From: Talinum fruticosum
Taxonomy: Eukaryota > Streptophyta > Magnoliopsida > Caryophyllales > Talinaceae
Reading direction: 5' to 3'
DNA length: 64,000 bases
NCBI GenBank assembly: GCA_021018815.1
Contig: JAITYX010000012.1
Span: 620,001 to 684,000, forward strand
This document shows, piece by piece, positions 1-8,494 of this stretch. Within the stretch, counting starts at the first letter, position 1; every line of letters starts with the position of its first letter. Both the position numbers and the translations under genes were made by a program. Under the pieces are notes generated by a model. The model ran no database searches, was not told where the DNA came from, and worked only from the letters and a program-made list of their open reading frames with translations.

Positions 1-30
1 GGCTTCGTCATCATCTCTACTGAGCTTCGG

Positions 31-330
31 TTATGAGTATGACGACTCACTTGGCTTCTCCTGTTCAAGTTCATCAAACACTACGTGGATGCTTTCTTCC
101 ACTTTGTTAGTTCTTTTGTTAAAGACACGATAAGCTTTACTATGTGAAGAGTAACCCGGAAAAATACCTTCATCCGACCTAGCATCAAACTTGGTCAGGT
201 GATCCTTACCATTATTGTGAATAAAACACTTACAACCAAAGGGCTTAAAGTATGAGATGTTTGGCTTCTTCCCTTTGTAGAGCTCGTAGGGTGTTTTCTT
301 CAATATTGGTCCGATGAGGCATCGGTTCAA
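31..330 (-). pseudogene. int: copia integrase C-terminal part and linker to RT
   Basis: Ninety-nine codons matching the C-terminal region of copia integrase. Marker words are KTPYELYKGKKPNISYFKPFGCKCF, split here as KTPYELYKGKKP and YFKPFGCKCF; then DARSDEGIFPGYS, the GYS motif, and NKRTNKVEESIHVVFDE. It continues the integrase at 415-1230 after an 85-bp stretch in another frame. The frame stops at 31, just before the window edge, where the RT linker would begin. The same words occur in the plus-strand copy at 2771-3145, which fixes the family relationship. Confidence 0.85.
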
Positions 331-414
331 AGTGTAGTTAGTCTGTGTTGATTGCCTCTACCCGAGAAATAGTAAGGCAAGTTGTGCTCAATCATCATCG
401 TCCTTGCTATTTCT

Positions 415-1230
415 TCAAGGGTTCTGTTCTTTCTCTCTACAACTCCGTTCTATTGAGGAGTTTTTGGCGCTGAGAAGTTGTGAGAGATTCCATTCGATCG
501 CGGAACTCGAGAATTCCGAGTAGTCGAACTCCCTTCCATGGTCGGTTCGAATCTTTTGAATCCGAGTACGATACTCAACTTGAATCTTTCTACGAGTTTG
601 CTTGAACTCCTTGAATGCTTCATTTTTATGCTTGAGAAAACACACCCAGGTAAATCTTGAAAAGTCATCAATAATGACAAGAATGTAGGATTTACCTCCG
701 AGGCTCTTCACTGGAATTTCACCACATAGATCCATATGTAGCAGTTCAAGCACCTTTGATGTCGAAACGAGTCTTGAGAGACTTGAATGAGGATCTGACT
801 GTTTCCCCCTTGTACATGCTTCACAAACTTTGTCTTTAGTGAAAGTACAACTTGGCAAACCCCTGACTAGGCCATGATCCGATAACTTTTTAATAGTATG
901 CATGCTTATATGACCTAATCTACGATGCCAAGACCATGAATCATCACGAAGAGATGCTTTTAAGCATGATAAATTCTGGCTTGGGTCAGAAAGAGGAATG
1001 TTATAAGTGTTACCGGATCTCTTACCCGAGAGCTTTACCTCTTTGGTGGTCTCATCCGATATGTAGCACTTAGATTGAGTGGATCTTACCTCTTGACCTT
1101 TGTCGCATAGTTGGGAGATGCTAAGCGGATTGTATTTTAGTCCTTTGACAAGGTAGACTGGGCTCACCAGATTGCTTCCATTTCCAATCTTGCCAATACC
1201 CACTATCTTGCCTTTACTTGTCATCTCCAA
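415..1230 (-). pseudogene. int: copia protease end, GAG-pre-integrase and integrase core
   Basis: A 271-codon frame. Residues 1-110 are the protease end and linker (PVYLVKGLKYNPLSISQLCD). Residues 110-150 are the HHCC zinc domain (HRRLGHISMHTIKKL, then CEACTRGK). The integrase core follows, with the first catalytic Asp in LLHMDLCGE, a VIIDDFSRFTW strand, and the second Asp in IRTDHGREF. Integrase joins the cDNA copy to chromosomal DNA in the nucleus. The frame shifts near residue 240. In the true frame there is a TAG in place of the second Gln of the TPQQNGVVERK box, while the catalytic Glu codon itself is still present near 450. The remainder of integrase is read at 31-330. Confidence 0.85.
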
Positions 1231-1330
1231 AAGTCACTTTTCCTCCTTTGTATGATTCTAGCTCGGAAAAGAGTCCTTGGTCACCTGACATGTGTCGTGA
1301 ACATTCGCTGTCCAGGTACCAATGTCCTTT
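1215..1330 (-). pseudogene. copia aspartic protease N-terminus, active-site motif altered
   Basis: The minus strand reads WYLDSECSRHMSGD followed by LFSELESYKGGKVTFGD, the start of the copia protease that cuts Gag-Pol. In this family the catalytic triplet is D-S-G (DSGCSRHMTGD); here it is D-S-E, so the glycine next to the catalytic aspartate is lost. The stretch lies directly after the zinc knuckle and directly before the GAG-pre-integrase region, as expected. It is too short and too close to frame breaks to be functional. Confidence 0.6.
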
Positions 1331-1399
1331 TGATCTTTTCCGAGTGACCTCTTGAGGATTAGTTTCCTCATTGTCCGAGTTTGAGTCCGAATCTCTTTC

Positions 1400-2058
1400 G
1401 GCTTACGAGTCGGACATTGCCATTAAACACTTCGAGTCGTCCGAGTCCTCGTCATCCTCCGATGAGTCCTCATCGCTTCATGTTGTAATCATGGCCTTCT
1501 TCTTCTTTCTGTCCCTTTTCCTCTTCGGACAGTCCTTGAGTATGTGGTCTTTGCTCGCCACACTCGAAACACCTAGAATTCTTAGATAAAGATAACTTTG
1601 AGGGAGAAGAATACTTACCTTTTCTCGTCTCTTTTATCTTTCTTGTAAAATTCTTCCTTTGGCCTTTTATCCCATCTTTTGTGCTTCATTATTCTCTTGA
1701 ACCCTCTTGCAATAAGTGCCATGGGATCTTCTTCGAGTCGGAGGAGCTCGGATTTGCTTCTTTAGATTCCGAGGCTTTCGGTGCTATGTTCTTTTTGGAA
1801 CCGCCCTCGGCATCCTCTTCTTCTAGATGGATTTCGTGTGTTAGAAGCTTCCCGATGAGCTCATCCGGCTTTAGTCGTGCAAGATTCCGAGCCTTCTTAT
1901 GGCAGTTACTTTTGGACCCCATCGTCTCTTGGGTAGGCTTCGAGAATTTTCCAGCACATTTCTTCATGGGAAATTTTCTTTCCCAGAGATTTGAGATTAT
2001 TGGTAATCTCGAGTGAAGCGAATGAACATCCGAGTAATGTTCTCTTCTCGGCTCCATC
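1400..2058 (-). pseudogene. gag: copia Gag C-terminal region with CCHC zinc knuckle, frameshifted
   Basis: Gag forms the virus-like particle in the cytoplasm and packages element RNA. Visible pieces are the helical capsid part (KPDELIGKLLTHEI, matching the family's DELIG..TYE motif), a Lys/Glu/Ser-rich linker (KKNIAPKASESKEANPSS), and a zinc knuckle at 1529-1572 that begins CFECG. The knuckle is read across a one-base frameshift before its H-x4-C half (HILKDC). An acidic Ser/Asp-rich tract follows (about 1400-1490). The N-terminal half is missing because the reverse-oriented copia joins at 2058. At least three frame changes are needed to read the conserved words, so this is a dead copy. The Ser-rich plus-strand reading frame over 1371-1589 is its shadow. 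Confidence 0.72.
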
Positions 2059-2620
2059 TTGTTAGCATGCAAACCATTAAGAAACTTGCATCTCATGGTT
2101 TACTCGGAGGATTGCCTAACTCGTGCTTTTAAGAAAGATAAAATTTGTGAAGCATGCACAAAAGGGAAGCAAGTCGGATCATCTTTTAAATCTCTGAAAA
2201 CTGTTTCCACATCCAAGGTGCTTGAAATGTTGCATATGGATTTATGTGGTGAAATCCTGTCAAGAGTCTCGGAGGTAAATTATATGTGCTTGTTATTGTT
2301 GATGACTACTCACGATTTACCTGAGTGTGTTTTCTTAAGCACAAAAATGAAGCCTTCAAAGAGTTCAGCAAGCTCTGCAGGAAAATCCAAGTTGAGTCTC
2401 GGACTCGGATTCGGAGAATTGGAACCGACCATGGAAGGGAGTTTGACTATTCGGAATTTGCAGAGTTACGTGACAAAAATGGCATCTCCCACAACTTCTC
2501 AGCACCAAGAACTCCTCAAAAAAATGGAGTCGTGAAGAGGAAGAACCGAACTCTTAAAGAAATAGCAAGGACAATGATGATTAAACATAATCTATCCTAC
2601 TATTTCGAGCTGAGGTAGTG
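2059..2620 (+). pseudogene. int: copia integrase, catalytic Glu replaced by Lys
   Basis: The zinc domain CEACTKGK and the first-Asp box LHMDLCGEI are read from 2059. After a frameshift near 2270 the core continues at 2325-2618 with FLKHKNEAFKEF, RIGTDHGREFDYSEF and FSAPRTPQKNGVVKRKNRT. The DD35E glutamate that should stand in VVERKNR is AAG (Lys) here. Loss of this residue inactivates strand transfer in this enzyme family. The zinc-domain histidines lie at the very edge of the junction at 2058. With the frameshift and the active-site change this is certainly a pseudogene. Confidence 0.85.
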
Positions 2621-2639
2621 AACACAGACAAACTATACT

Positions 2640-3300
2640 TTGAACAGATGCCTCATCGGACCCATCCTGAAGAAAACTTCATATGAGCTCTACAAGGGAA
2701 GAAACCCAACATTTCATATTTCAAACCCTTTGGATGTAAGTGCTTCGTCCACAACAATGGTAAGGATCACTTGACCAAATCCGATGCTCGATCGGATGAA
2801 GGTATTTTTCTTGGTTATTCATCTCCTAGCAAAGCATATTGTATTTTTAATAAAAGAACTAACAAAGTAGAAGAAAGCATCCACGTTGTGTTTGATGAGA
2901 TTGAACAGGAAAAACCAAGTGAGTCAACATTCTTAGACCTGAAGCTCAGCAGAGATGATGATCTTGATGAAAATGAGCTCATCAAGAATCAAATCAAAGT
3001 CACTCGGAACGAAGTGACTCGGAACAACATGACTCGGAATGAGACAACTCAAGAGCCAGCTCGGAATGTTGAAGGTCAATCAGATGAACAAGCTCACTCG
3101 GAACGGACTTCGAAGATCAACCAATTCAACCTACAGATCTGGTGAACCAAAGAACAGGTAGAGCATTAAAGTATACTTCTAGCCACCCACTAGAAAACAT
3201 CTTGTCCGATATCAACGAGTGGGGTAAGAACTCATTCCTCTCTACAAAATCTATGTGCATTCACTGCATTCATTTCATTAATCGAACCCAGAAATGCACT
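2640..3300 (+). pseudogene. copia integrase C-terminus and RT linker with TRNE-type repeats
   Basis: Contains SYELYKGR, TKSDARSDEGIFLGYS and NKRTNKVEESIHVVFDE. A low-complexity linker follows, with four to five imperfect copies of a V/M-T-R-N-E/N unit at about 2998-3055 (the CACTCGGAACGA unit). The repeat is probably a small in-frame expansion between the integrase and RT domains. The same region in the minus-strand copy (63700-64000) is in a different, broken frame. No known enzymatic domain lies here. Stops and frameshifts are present around 2650 and 3145. Confidence 0.7.
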
Positions 3301-4160
3301 AGAGGCCCTAAATGAACCTGAATGGGTAAAGGCCATGCAAGAGGAACTTAATCAATTCGAAAGAAACCAAATTTGGACTCTAACCAAACGACCTTCTAAC
3401 CACCCAGTCATAGGAGCCAAATGGGTTTTCAAGAACAAACTGGCTGAAGGTGGGTAGTCAGAAATAAGGCTAGACTTGTGGCTCAAGGTTACAATCAAGA
3501 GGAAGGGATTGATTGTGGGGAAACCTTGCACCTGTTGCTGAATCGAAGCTATTAGAATCTTATTGGCATTTGCATCTAGTATGAATATCAAATTGTATCA
3601 AATGGATGTTAAATGTGCATTCCTTAATTATTTCATTAAAGAGGAAGTCTTTGTTGTGCAACCCCCTGGATTTGAAAACTCAGAATTTCCAAATCATGTT
3701 TTCAAATTGCAAAAAGTTCTTTATGGTCTTAAACAAGCTCCCGGAGCTTGGTATGAAAGACTCGAGCAATTTCTTGGTTGAAAATGATTTTAGAAGAGGT
3801 CAGATTGACAAGACTCTTTTTATAAAAACCAAGGGGAAAGACTTTCTTATTGCTCAGATTTATGTTGATGACATAATCTTTGGAGCTACTAATGAAATTC
3901 TGTGTCGAGAATTTTCCGAGTTAATGAGACAGGAATTTCAAATGAGTATGATGGGAGAACTCAACTTCTTCCTTGGTCTACAAATCAAGCAAAACAAAGA
4001 TGGCATCTATGTCCATCAATCAAAGTATACCAAGGAGCTGCTGAAGAAGTACAAACTTCAAGACGCAAAACATGCAGCGAACACCTATGAGCAAAGCAAC
4101 ATAAAACTGGACTTAGACGAGAAAGTAAAACAAGTAGATCGAAACTCTATCGATGTATGA
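3300..4160 (+). pseudogene. rt: copia reverse transcriptase, frameshifted but YVDD retained
   Basis: RT copies element RNA into cDNA. The visible RVT_2 blocks in order are EWVKAMQEELNQFERNQ, NHPVIGAKWVFKNKL, QGYNQEEGID in a neighbouring frame, LYQMDVKCAFLN, VVQPPGFE, LYGLKQAPGAWYERL and the catalytic box QIYVDDIIFGAT (about 3857). ELNFFLGLQIKQ and YTKELLKKY follow. YVDD is intact, unlike the minus-strand copy, where it is YVYD. Frame changes fall near 3450, 3540 and 3775 and the frame stops at 4160, so no single protein can be made. Confidence 0.88.
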
Positions 4161-4800
4161 TTAGATCTTTGCTATATCTTACTTCCAGTAGGCCATACAT
4201 AATGTTTAGTGTACGTCCGTGTGCAAGATTTCAAGCTAATCCAAAAGAATCACATCTCAGTGCGGTGAAGAGAATATTCGGATATCTTACAGGGACTCGG
4301 AATCTAGGTCTATGGTACTTAAGAGACTCGGAACCGACTCTCACCTGGATACTCGGATGCTGATTATGCTGGGTACGAGTTGATAGAAAGAGCACTTCAG
4401 GAGCATGCCGGTTTCGGGTCAATCCTTGATATCTTGGCACTCAAAGAAACAGAACTCAATAGCTCTATCAACTGCTGAAGTTGAGTATATTGCAGCTAGA
4501 GCATGTCTGTTCTCAGATTTTATGGATCAAGCAACACTTGAGAGATCTTGGACTTTTATTCAAATCAATTTCAATCAAGTGTGACAATCAAAGTGCAATC
4601 AACATCACCAAGAATCCAGTTCGAGCACTCAAAGACAAAACACATTGAGGTTAGGTATCATTTTCTAAGAGACCATTCTGAGAAAGGTGATATTAAACTT
4701 GAATTCATTCCTAACAACTTCAATTAGCTGATATCATTACTAAGCCACTTAGTGAGGATCGGTTTTGCTTTATTTGGAATGAGCTTGGCATGATCAATGC
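4160..4800 (+). pseudogene. rnh: copia RNase H domain, degenerate
   Basis: RNase H removes the RNA strand after cDNA synthesis. The C-terminal RT connection (LLYLTSSRPYIMFSV.. and HLSAVKRIFGYLTGT) leads into the RNase H start (YSDADYAG, read across a frameshift near 4350). Later words are STAEVEYIAA in shifted frames, CDNQSAINI, the RHHFLR-type box seen as RYHFLRDHSEK, and ADIITKPLSE at the end. The copy ends at about 4800 with the motif seen as ELGMINA in the family. In the minus-strand copy this domain is split by a solo LTR at the position equivalent to about 4492. Confidence 0.8.
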
Positions 4801-5195
4801 ATAATTACGAGCTTTTCCGAGTGAAATTAGTTTGCATGATTATATGTTATATGCCTTCTTTCTTTAATAACAATTAGTTCAGTTGAACTAGTGATACCGA
4901 GCTCCGAGTTATTAGTTGTTTGCTCGTTTCGAGTCACTCATAAACTTGATCGAGTCGGACTCGGAATTTGAGAAAAATGGTCACCAAACTTCTAAAATCA
5001 TCTCTAGATCGAGTGGAGAATTTCAGAATTTTTTAAAAATCTCTCTTTTCTCTCTCTCTCTCGCGCGCTTCGATCGGACATCTAGCCATTAGGAGACAAT
5101 CGCTGGAATTCTAACCGTTGGAGAGCGATGCAGTCACATCGGTCCGAGGTGACCGTTGGAGAGCCGGGTCGGAACACCGAAGGACGATTACTTCT
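4801..5195 (+). other. non-coding spacer between copia RNase H and extra ORF
   Basis: No coding frame is supported. The spacer contains a CT-rich run (about 5041-5064, TCTCTCTC-type) and leads to a TATA box. The same spacer with the same CT/GA run is present in inverse orientation at 59111-59500, so it is a conserved part of the element and probably promoter DNA for the following ORF. Confidence 0.55.
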
Positions 5196-5205
5196 CTATA
5201 AATAG
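5196..5205 (+). promoter_or_regulatory. internal TATA box upstream of copia extra ORF
   Basis: CTATAAATAG, about 135 bp before the extra-ORF region and far from either LTR. The copy on the other strand has the same box at 59101-59110 in the same relative place. This suggests an element-internal promoter for a subgenomic RNA encoding the third ORF. That role is inferred from position and conservation only. Confidence 0.5.
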
Positions 5206-5339
5206 CACCGTTTGTCCTTCATTCCGCTACTTTACTCTCTACTTAATCTCACGCTCTCAATTACTTCAACTCGCGCAAACTCTCTCTACGTTCGAAGAAA
5301 GTTTTCGTCGCTCTCAAGCTAAGAGGAGCTTCTTCTCAC

Positions 5340-6460
5340 AGACATTCAAGCAAGGAGAACCCTAACTCCAAGCAGCTTAAAGCTCTTTACGACATTCTTG
5401 AGGGCTACGAAATAGACCTCTTCTTGCTATAGTCGAGCAAATGGCAGCTGTGCTCGCTCGGACTCGGACAAAGAAGTCCACCCCATTTCCTTTCGGGGCT
5501 CTTCTCACCCTCATCTTCAAGCAATTCAAAGTTCCTCTTCCCGAGATCCCAAAGTGGTTTCTAAGGCTGCCATTGTCGTTGGCAAGAAAAAAATTCTTGG
5601 GTATGGATACCAAGAGACCCAATCGGGTGTCCGGGTCCATAGCTTAGAACCGAGGCCTCCTTCTTCGCCACTCGGACTCAACCTCGCTCTCTCTCTCCCT
5701 CCTCCACCTGGTGGTGCCTCCACCTCAAGTGTTTCTCAGATTCTTTCTTTTGCTTTGTCCACTCGCCATCATGGACAAACTTTCCTCGATGTCCACCGAA
5801 TTTAAGGACACCCTCCGGTCATTTAAGACTGTCCTTTAGTCTATGACCATCAATTAGAAAACTGCTCTATCCCAAATTCGAGAGCAGCAGGACGTGCTTC
5901 TTGAGCTGAAAGCACTCGTCAAGGAGCAAAGGGAGATGATTGAGCTCCTTCAAGAAAGACACTCCAAGGCGGCTTAGGATCCGGTCGACTTAGATACATC
6001 CGAAGAATCCTCGAGTTCGGCCAAGTCCCCTCTAAAGGGAAAGAGGAAGAAGAAGAAGAAGAAGAAGGAGAAGAAGTAGAGCACGTGGTCGAGGCAGCTC
6101 CGTTTGAGGAGAAAGAAGAAGGGGAGAAGGAAGCGGAAACCGGAGCCGAAGTAGCCGAGGGCCAAGGTGCTCCGGAACCCCTACCGAAGTGATCGGCTCG
6201 GACGAGTATCTGAGTGGGTCGGACGACCTCGCTGACCATGGTCGATCGCAGCAGACAGCCAGCACCTCCCTCACTCGAGTTCCGGGAGGACAAACCTTTG
6301 GACGACTTAGTTTTGGGTCGGCCACTCGGGGTGGAGCCCATTCCGGAGATACTAGTGCTGCCCCGCCTCGTTCGTCTACATCCTCCGGATCTTATTAGCG
6401 AAGGCACACCTGCACGTCCACCATCCTTGACTCGAGTCGCTCCCTCTCCTCCATCTTAGA
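5340..6460 (+). pseudogene. extra ORF after pol (putative plant transposon protein / env-like position)
   Basis: Reading in pieces: SKQLKALYDILEGYEIDLF, RTRTKKSTPFPFGALLTLIFKQFKVPL, KAAIVVGKKK and LGYGYQETQSGVRVHS. A Pro/Ser-rich stretch, a helical Gln/Glu/Leu stretch (about 5780-5950) and a Lys/Glu-rich tail (6030-6160) follow. The core resembles the plant-transposon-protein family often found 3' of copia pol; the position matches the env-like ORF of SIRE elements. No hydrophobic transmembrane segment is evident. Compared with the minus-strand copy (57245-58849), about 600 bp encoding the N-terminus (FLEFYTNLSSSEG to VFRAF) is missing here. Several frameshifts are present. Confidence 0.62.
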
Positions 6461-6950
6461 AATTATCTTCTTCTGTTTTAAATTCGTTTTTGTCCGGACA
6501 TACAAATCAGTATCTCCTTGATCCATTCTTCCTCTTTTTGTTTCTTTGAAAGGCAAGGGGAGAATAGTTAGAACAATTTGTTGTCATGTTTAGGGGAGTT
6601 TCTCTCACCCTCTTTTGTGTATATACTTTTATGAATATTAATGAAGTTTCAGTCTCATGCTTATTACTTTCGAGTTTCAATTTCTTGCTCAGTAATTTTT
6701 CTTTGCTCCGATTCGATAATTTAGTCTATCATTGCTCCGATCCTTAGTAATTTTTTTTTGCTCCGATACTTCGGTTTGTTTTTTTAATGCAATCTAAGCT
6801 TATTTCTTCCGATAGAATATAGGTTGCAATCACTATATCTACTCTATATAATTCTATCATGTTTTTCTAACTCATTCTTGAGAAAGAATGAAAAACCGGA
6901 TCTATATCACTAACAAAGTTTCTATCTAAGTATGGAATGCCTTTCATCAA
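6461..6950 (+). other. copia 3' untranslated region
   Basis: AT-rich non-coding DNA between the extra ORF and the polypurine tract. It contains repeats of a TTTGCTCCGAT-like unit around 6700-6770. No other feature is seen. The equivalent stretch on the other strand is 56955-57245. Confidence 0.6.
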
Positions 6951-6961
6951 AAAAGGGAGAT
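6951..6961 (+). other. polypurine tract of plus-strand copia
   Basis: AAAAGGGAGAT directly precedes the LTR start TGAAGACTC. This is the usual primer for plus-strand DNA synthesis. The inverse copy has the same tract as ATCTCCCCTTTTT at 56939-56951. Confidence 0.75.
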
Positions 6962-8494
6962 TGAAGACTCGGACTTTGCATAAATGTCATTCCGAGTACC
7001 ATCAAGGGATTAGGTATAGACTTCATCTCTTGTAAGTTTTGATTATGAGTCATTCTAAGTGCTTTAGAAACTTTTCGAGTGATACATAATCTTTTCGAGT
7101 GTTACGTAAACCATTGCATATGTTCTCACGTGATTCGATCGACCGAGAAAGCATACTCTTGCTTATCGGTTCACATACGGTTCTGAATCACTCGAGATAA
7201 CACTTAGACTTATTGCATGTTCAAACATTTGCTCTAACGTACATAAACTCGGTTCGACTTCATGTTCTAAGCCTGATTGAATTACGGTGTTAATTCCTCT
7301 CTTGAAGTCGGCATGCTTTGTTTGAACCATGCCTGTCTAAGTTCAAGTATTACTACTCGATATTCCTCATCTAACTTGACTTACTTCTAGACTAACTCAG
7401 ATGGAATTTGAGCATAATGGATATTAGACTTAGAAAATTCCACTCTTTCGGGATTCGGATAATTATGCACTTAACTATCTTAATTATTTTATTATCTCGT
7501 GTCTAACCTTGGACCAAATTATTTTATACTTTGAGAACCAAATTGATTTACTTTTGTATGTTATTAAAAGGAGGTTATCCTACTTTTGAATTACAAAAGT
7601 AACCGGCTTCAAGATGTCAAATCACCAGTAGACAAGGCTTTTTCCACTTCGTCTAAGGCCCATACACCGTGTCGTGGTTGTATGTTTCCAAAACTGAAAA
7701 TCTGCAACGCCAAGCTCAACGGTGGTTTTTACCCTACTTTTGAAACACCACTAGTGAATTGGGACATCCAAAGGAGTCAAAGAGCCGTTGCGAAACGTTA
7801 ACACCTCAACGGATATTTTCCGAGTCACTCGGAAAAGCCATTGCAACGGTCACAAAGGACTTCTAATCGGAAGATAGTCACAACGGCTAATCCGCTTGGT
7901 TATCTATAAATAGAAGCCAACTCTCAAGACTTAAAGATTGCTGGAACCATTGTCAAATACACATATTTAAGCAAAAGTCTTTGTATTCACATTCAATCTT
8001 CTACTTAAAACTCCAACTCTATACTTAATATCTTTCCGAGTTGTAAGGTCTTGTAATCAGTCACAAACACTTATTCTTACTTTTTGAGTAAGGTCCCTTG
8101 ACTGAGTTGTAAGGGTTAACTCAGCTCAATTGTCCCTAACTCGTAAAGGTTACCTCGGTTAGGAAGGACTAGATTAGATAAGGAAACTTCGAGTCTAGGA
8201 AAATCGTGTAAGGAATTGTCTAAGAGAGCGATTCTGGTTAAGTCTTTCTACTCGTATTTTGTGGATTCAAAATAGTGGATTTGACTTGGTGGTTGGATTA
8301 GCACCGACCGTGGTTTTCTCGCCCCGGGAGGGTTTCCACGTAATTTCGAGTTAACACTTTTCCGAGTCCAATGTACACTCGGACTGTCTCAAGTTAGTTT
8401 CAGCTTTTAATCTTCCATTCTTTGTTCAAATTTCCTCATCATCCTATTCACCCGCCCACTAGGGTGACTAAGTTTCTCCAAGAGCAAACCTTCA
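6962..8494 (+). repeat. copia 3' LTR (1533 bp)
   Basis: It begins TGAAGACTCGGA after a polypurine tract and ends AGAGCAAACCTTCA, giving short inverted ends TGAAG/CTTCA. A near-identical LTR in reverse orientation lies at 55413-56938 (1526 bp). A 3' fragment of a third lies at 10084-10586. A promoter TATA box (CTATAAATAG, 7904-7913) is followed by a transcribed-region motif (AAAGTCTTTGTATTCAC..) and the conserved 3' end with GTGGATTTGACTTGGTG. Weak single frames inside it (for example 7586-7801) have no support as genes. Confidence 0.9.
7904..7913 (+). promoter_or_regulatory. LTR TATA box of plus-strand copia
   Basis: CTATAAATAG within the LTR, about 590 bp before the LTR end. It is matched at the same place in the inverted LTR (55989-55998). 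It probably drives the genomic RNA when it lies in a 5' LTR; here it sits in a 3' LTR and points into flanking CACTA DNA. Confidence 0.6.

Larger units (their letters stand above)
1..2058 (-). mobile_element. Ty1/copia (SIRE-like) fragment, gag to integrase
   Basis: Reading the minus strand from 2058 to 1, the sequence gives gag C-terminus, zinc knuckle, protease, pre-integrase zinc domain and integrase in the usual copia order (protease-integrase before RT). It runs off the left window edge. It is cut at about 2058, where a plus-strand copy of the same family begins inside its own pre-integrase domain. It belongs to the same family as the copies at 2058-8494 and 55413-64000: integrase and linker words such as RTDHGREFDYSEF and NKRTNKVEESIHVVFDE recur. 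Frameshifts and stops make it non-functional. Confidence 0.88.
2058..8494 (+). mobile_element. Ty1/copia (SIRE-like) element, 5' truncated, with 3' LTR
   Basis: Order on the plus strand: integrase zinc domain and core, linker, RT, RNase H, internal TATA box, extra ORF, polypurine tract, 3' LTR. It starts abruptly in the integrase zinc domain (SMQTIKKLASHGLL in one frame), with no gag or 5' LTR, because it abuts a minus-strand copy. An extra ORF after RNase H is characteristic of the SIRE/Maximus lineage. The minus-strand copy at 55413-64000 has the same layout, which supports the boundaries. The right flank after the LTR (CCAAC, 8495-8499) is the candidate target-site duplicate, but its partner is not in the window. 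Confidence 0.88.

Noticed and set aside
1371..1589. Ser/Glu-rich plus-strand frame
   Set aside because: It is antisense to the copia gag zinc-knuckle and acidic region; composition mirrors the minus strand.
5377..5723. Minus-strand frames of 65-87 codons
   Set aside because: They are shadows of the copia extra ORF, whose plus-strand words recur in the inverted copy.
5919..6459. Several overlapping frames in both strands with long Ser, Phe or Glu runs
   Set aside because: They come from a purine-rich (GAA/AAG) coding tail read in wrong frames.
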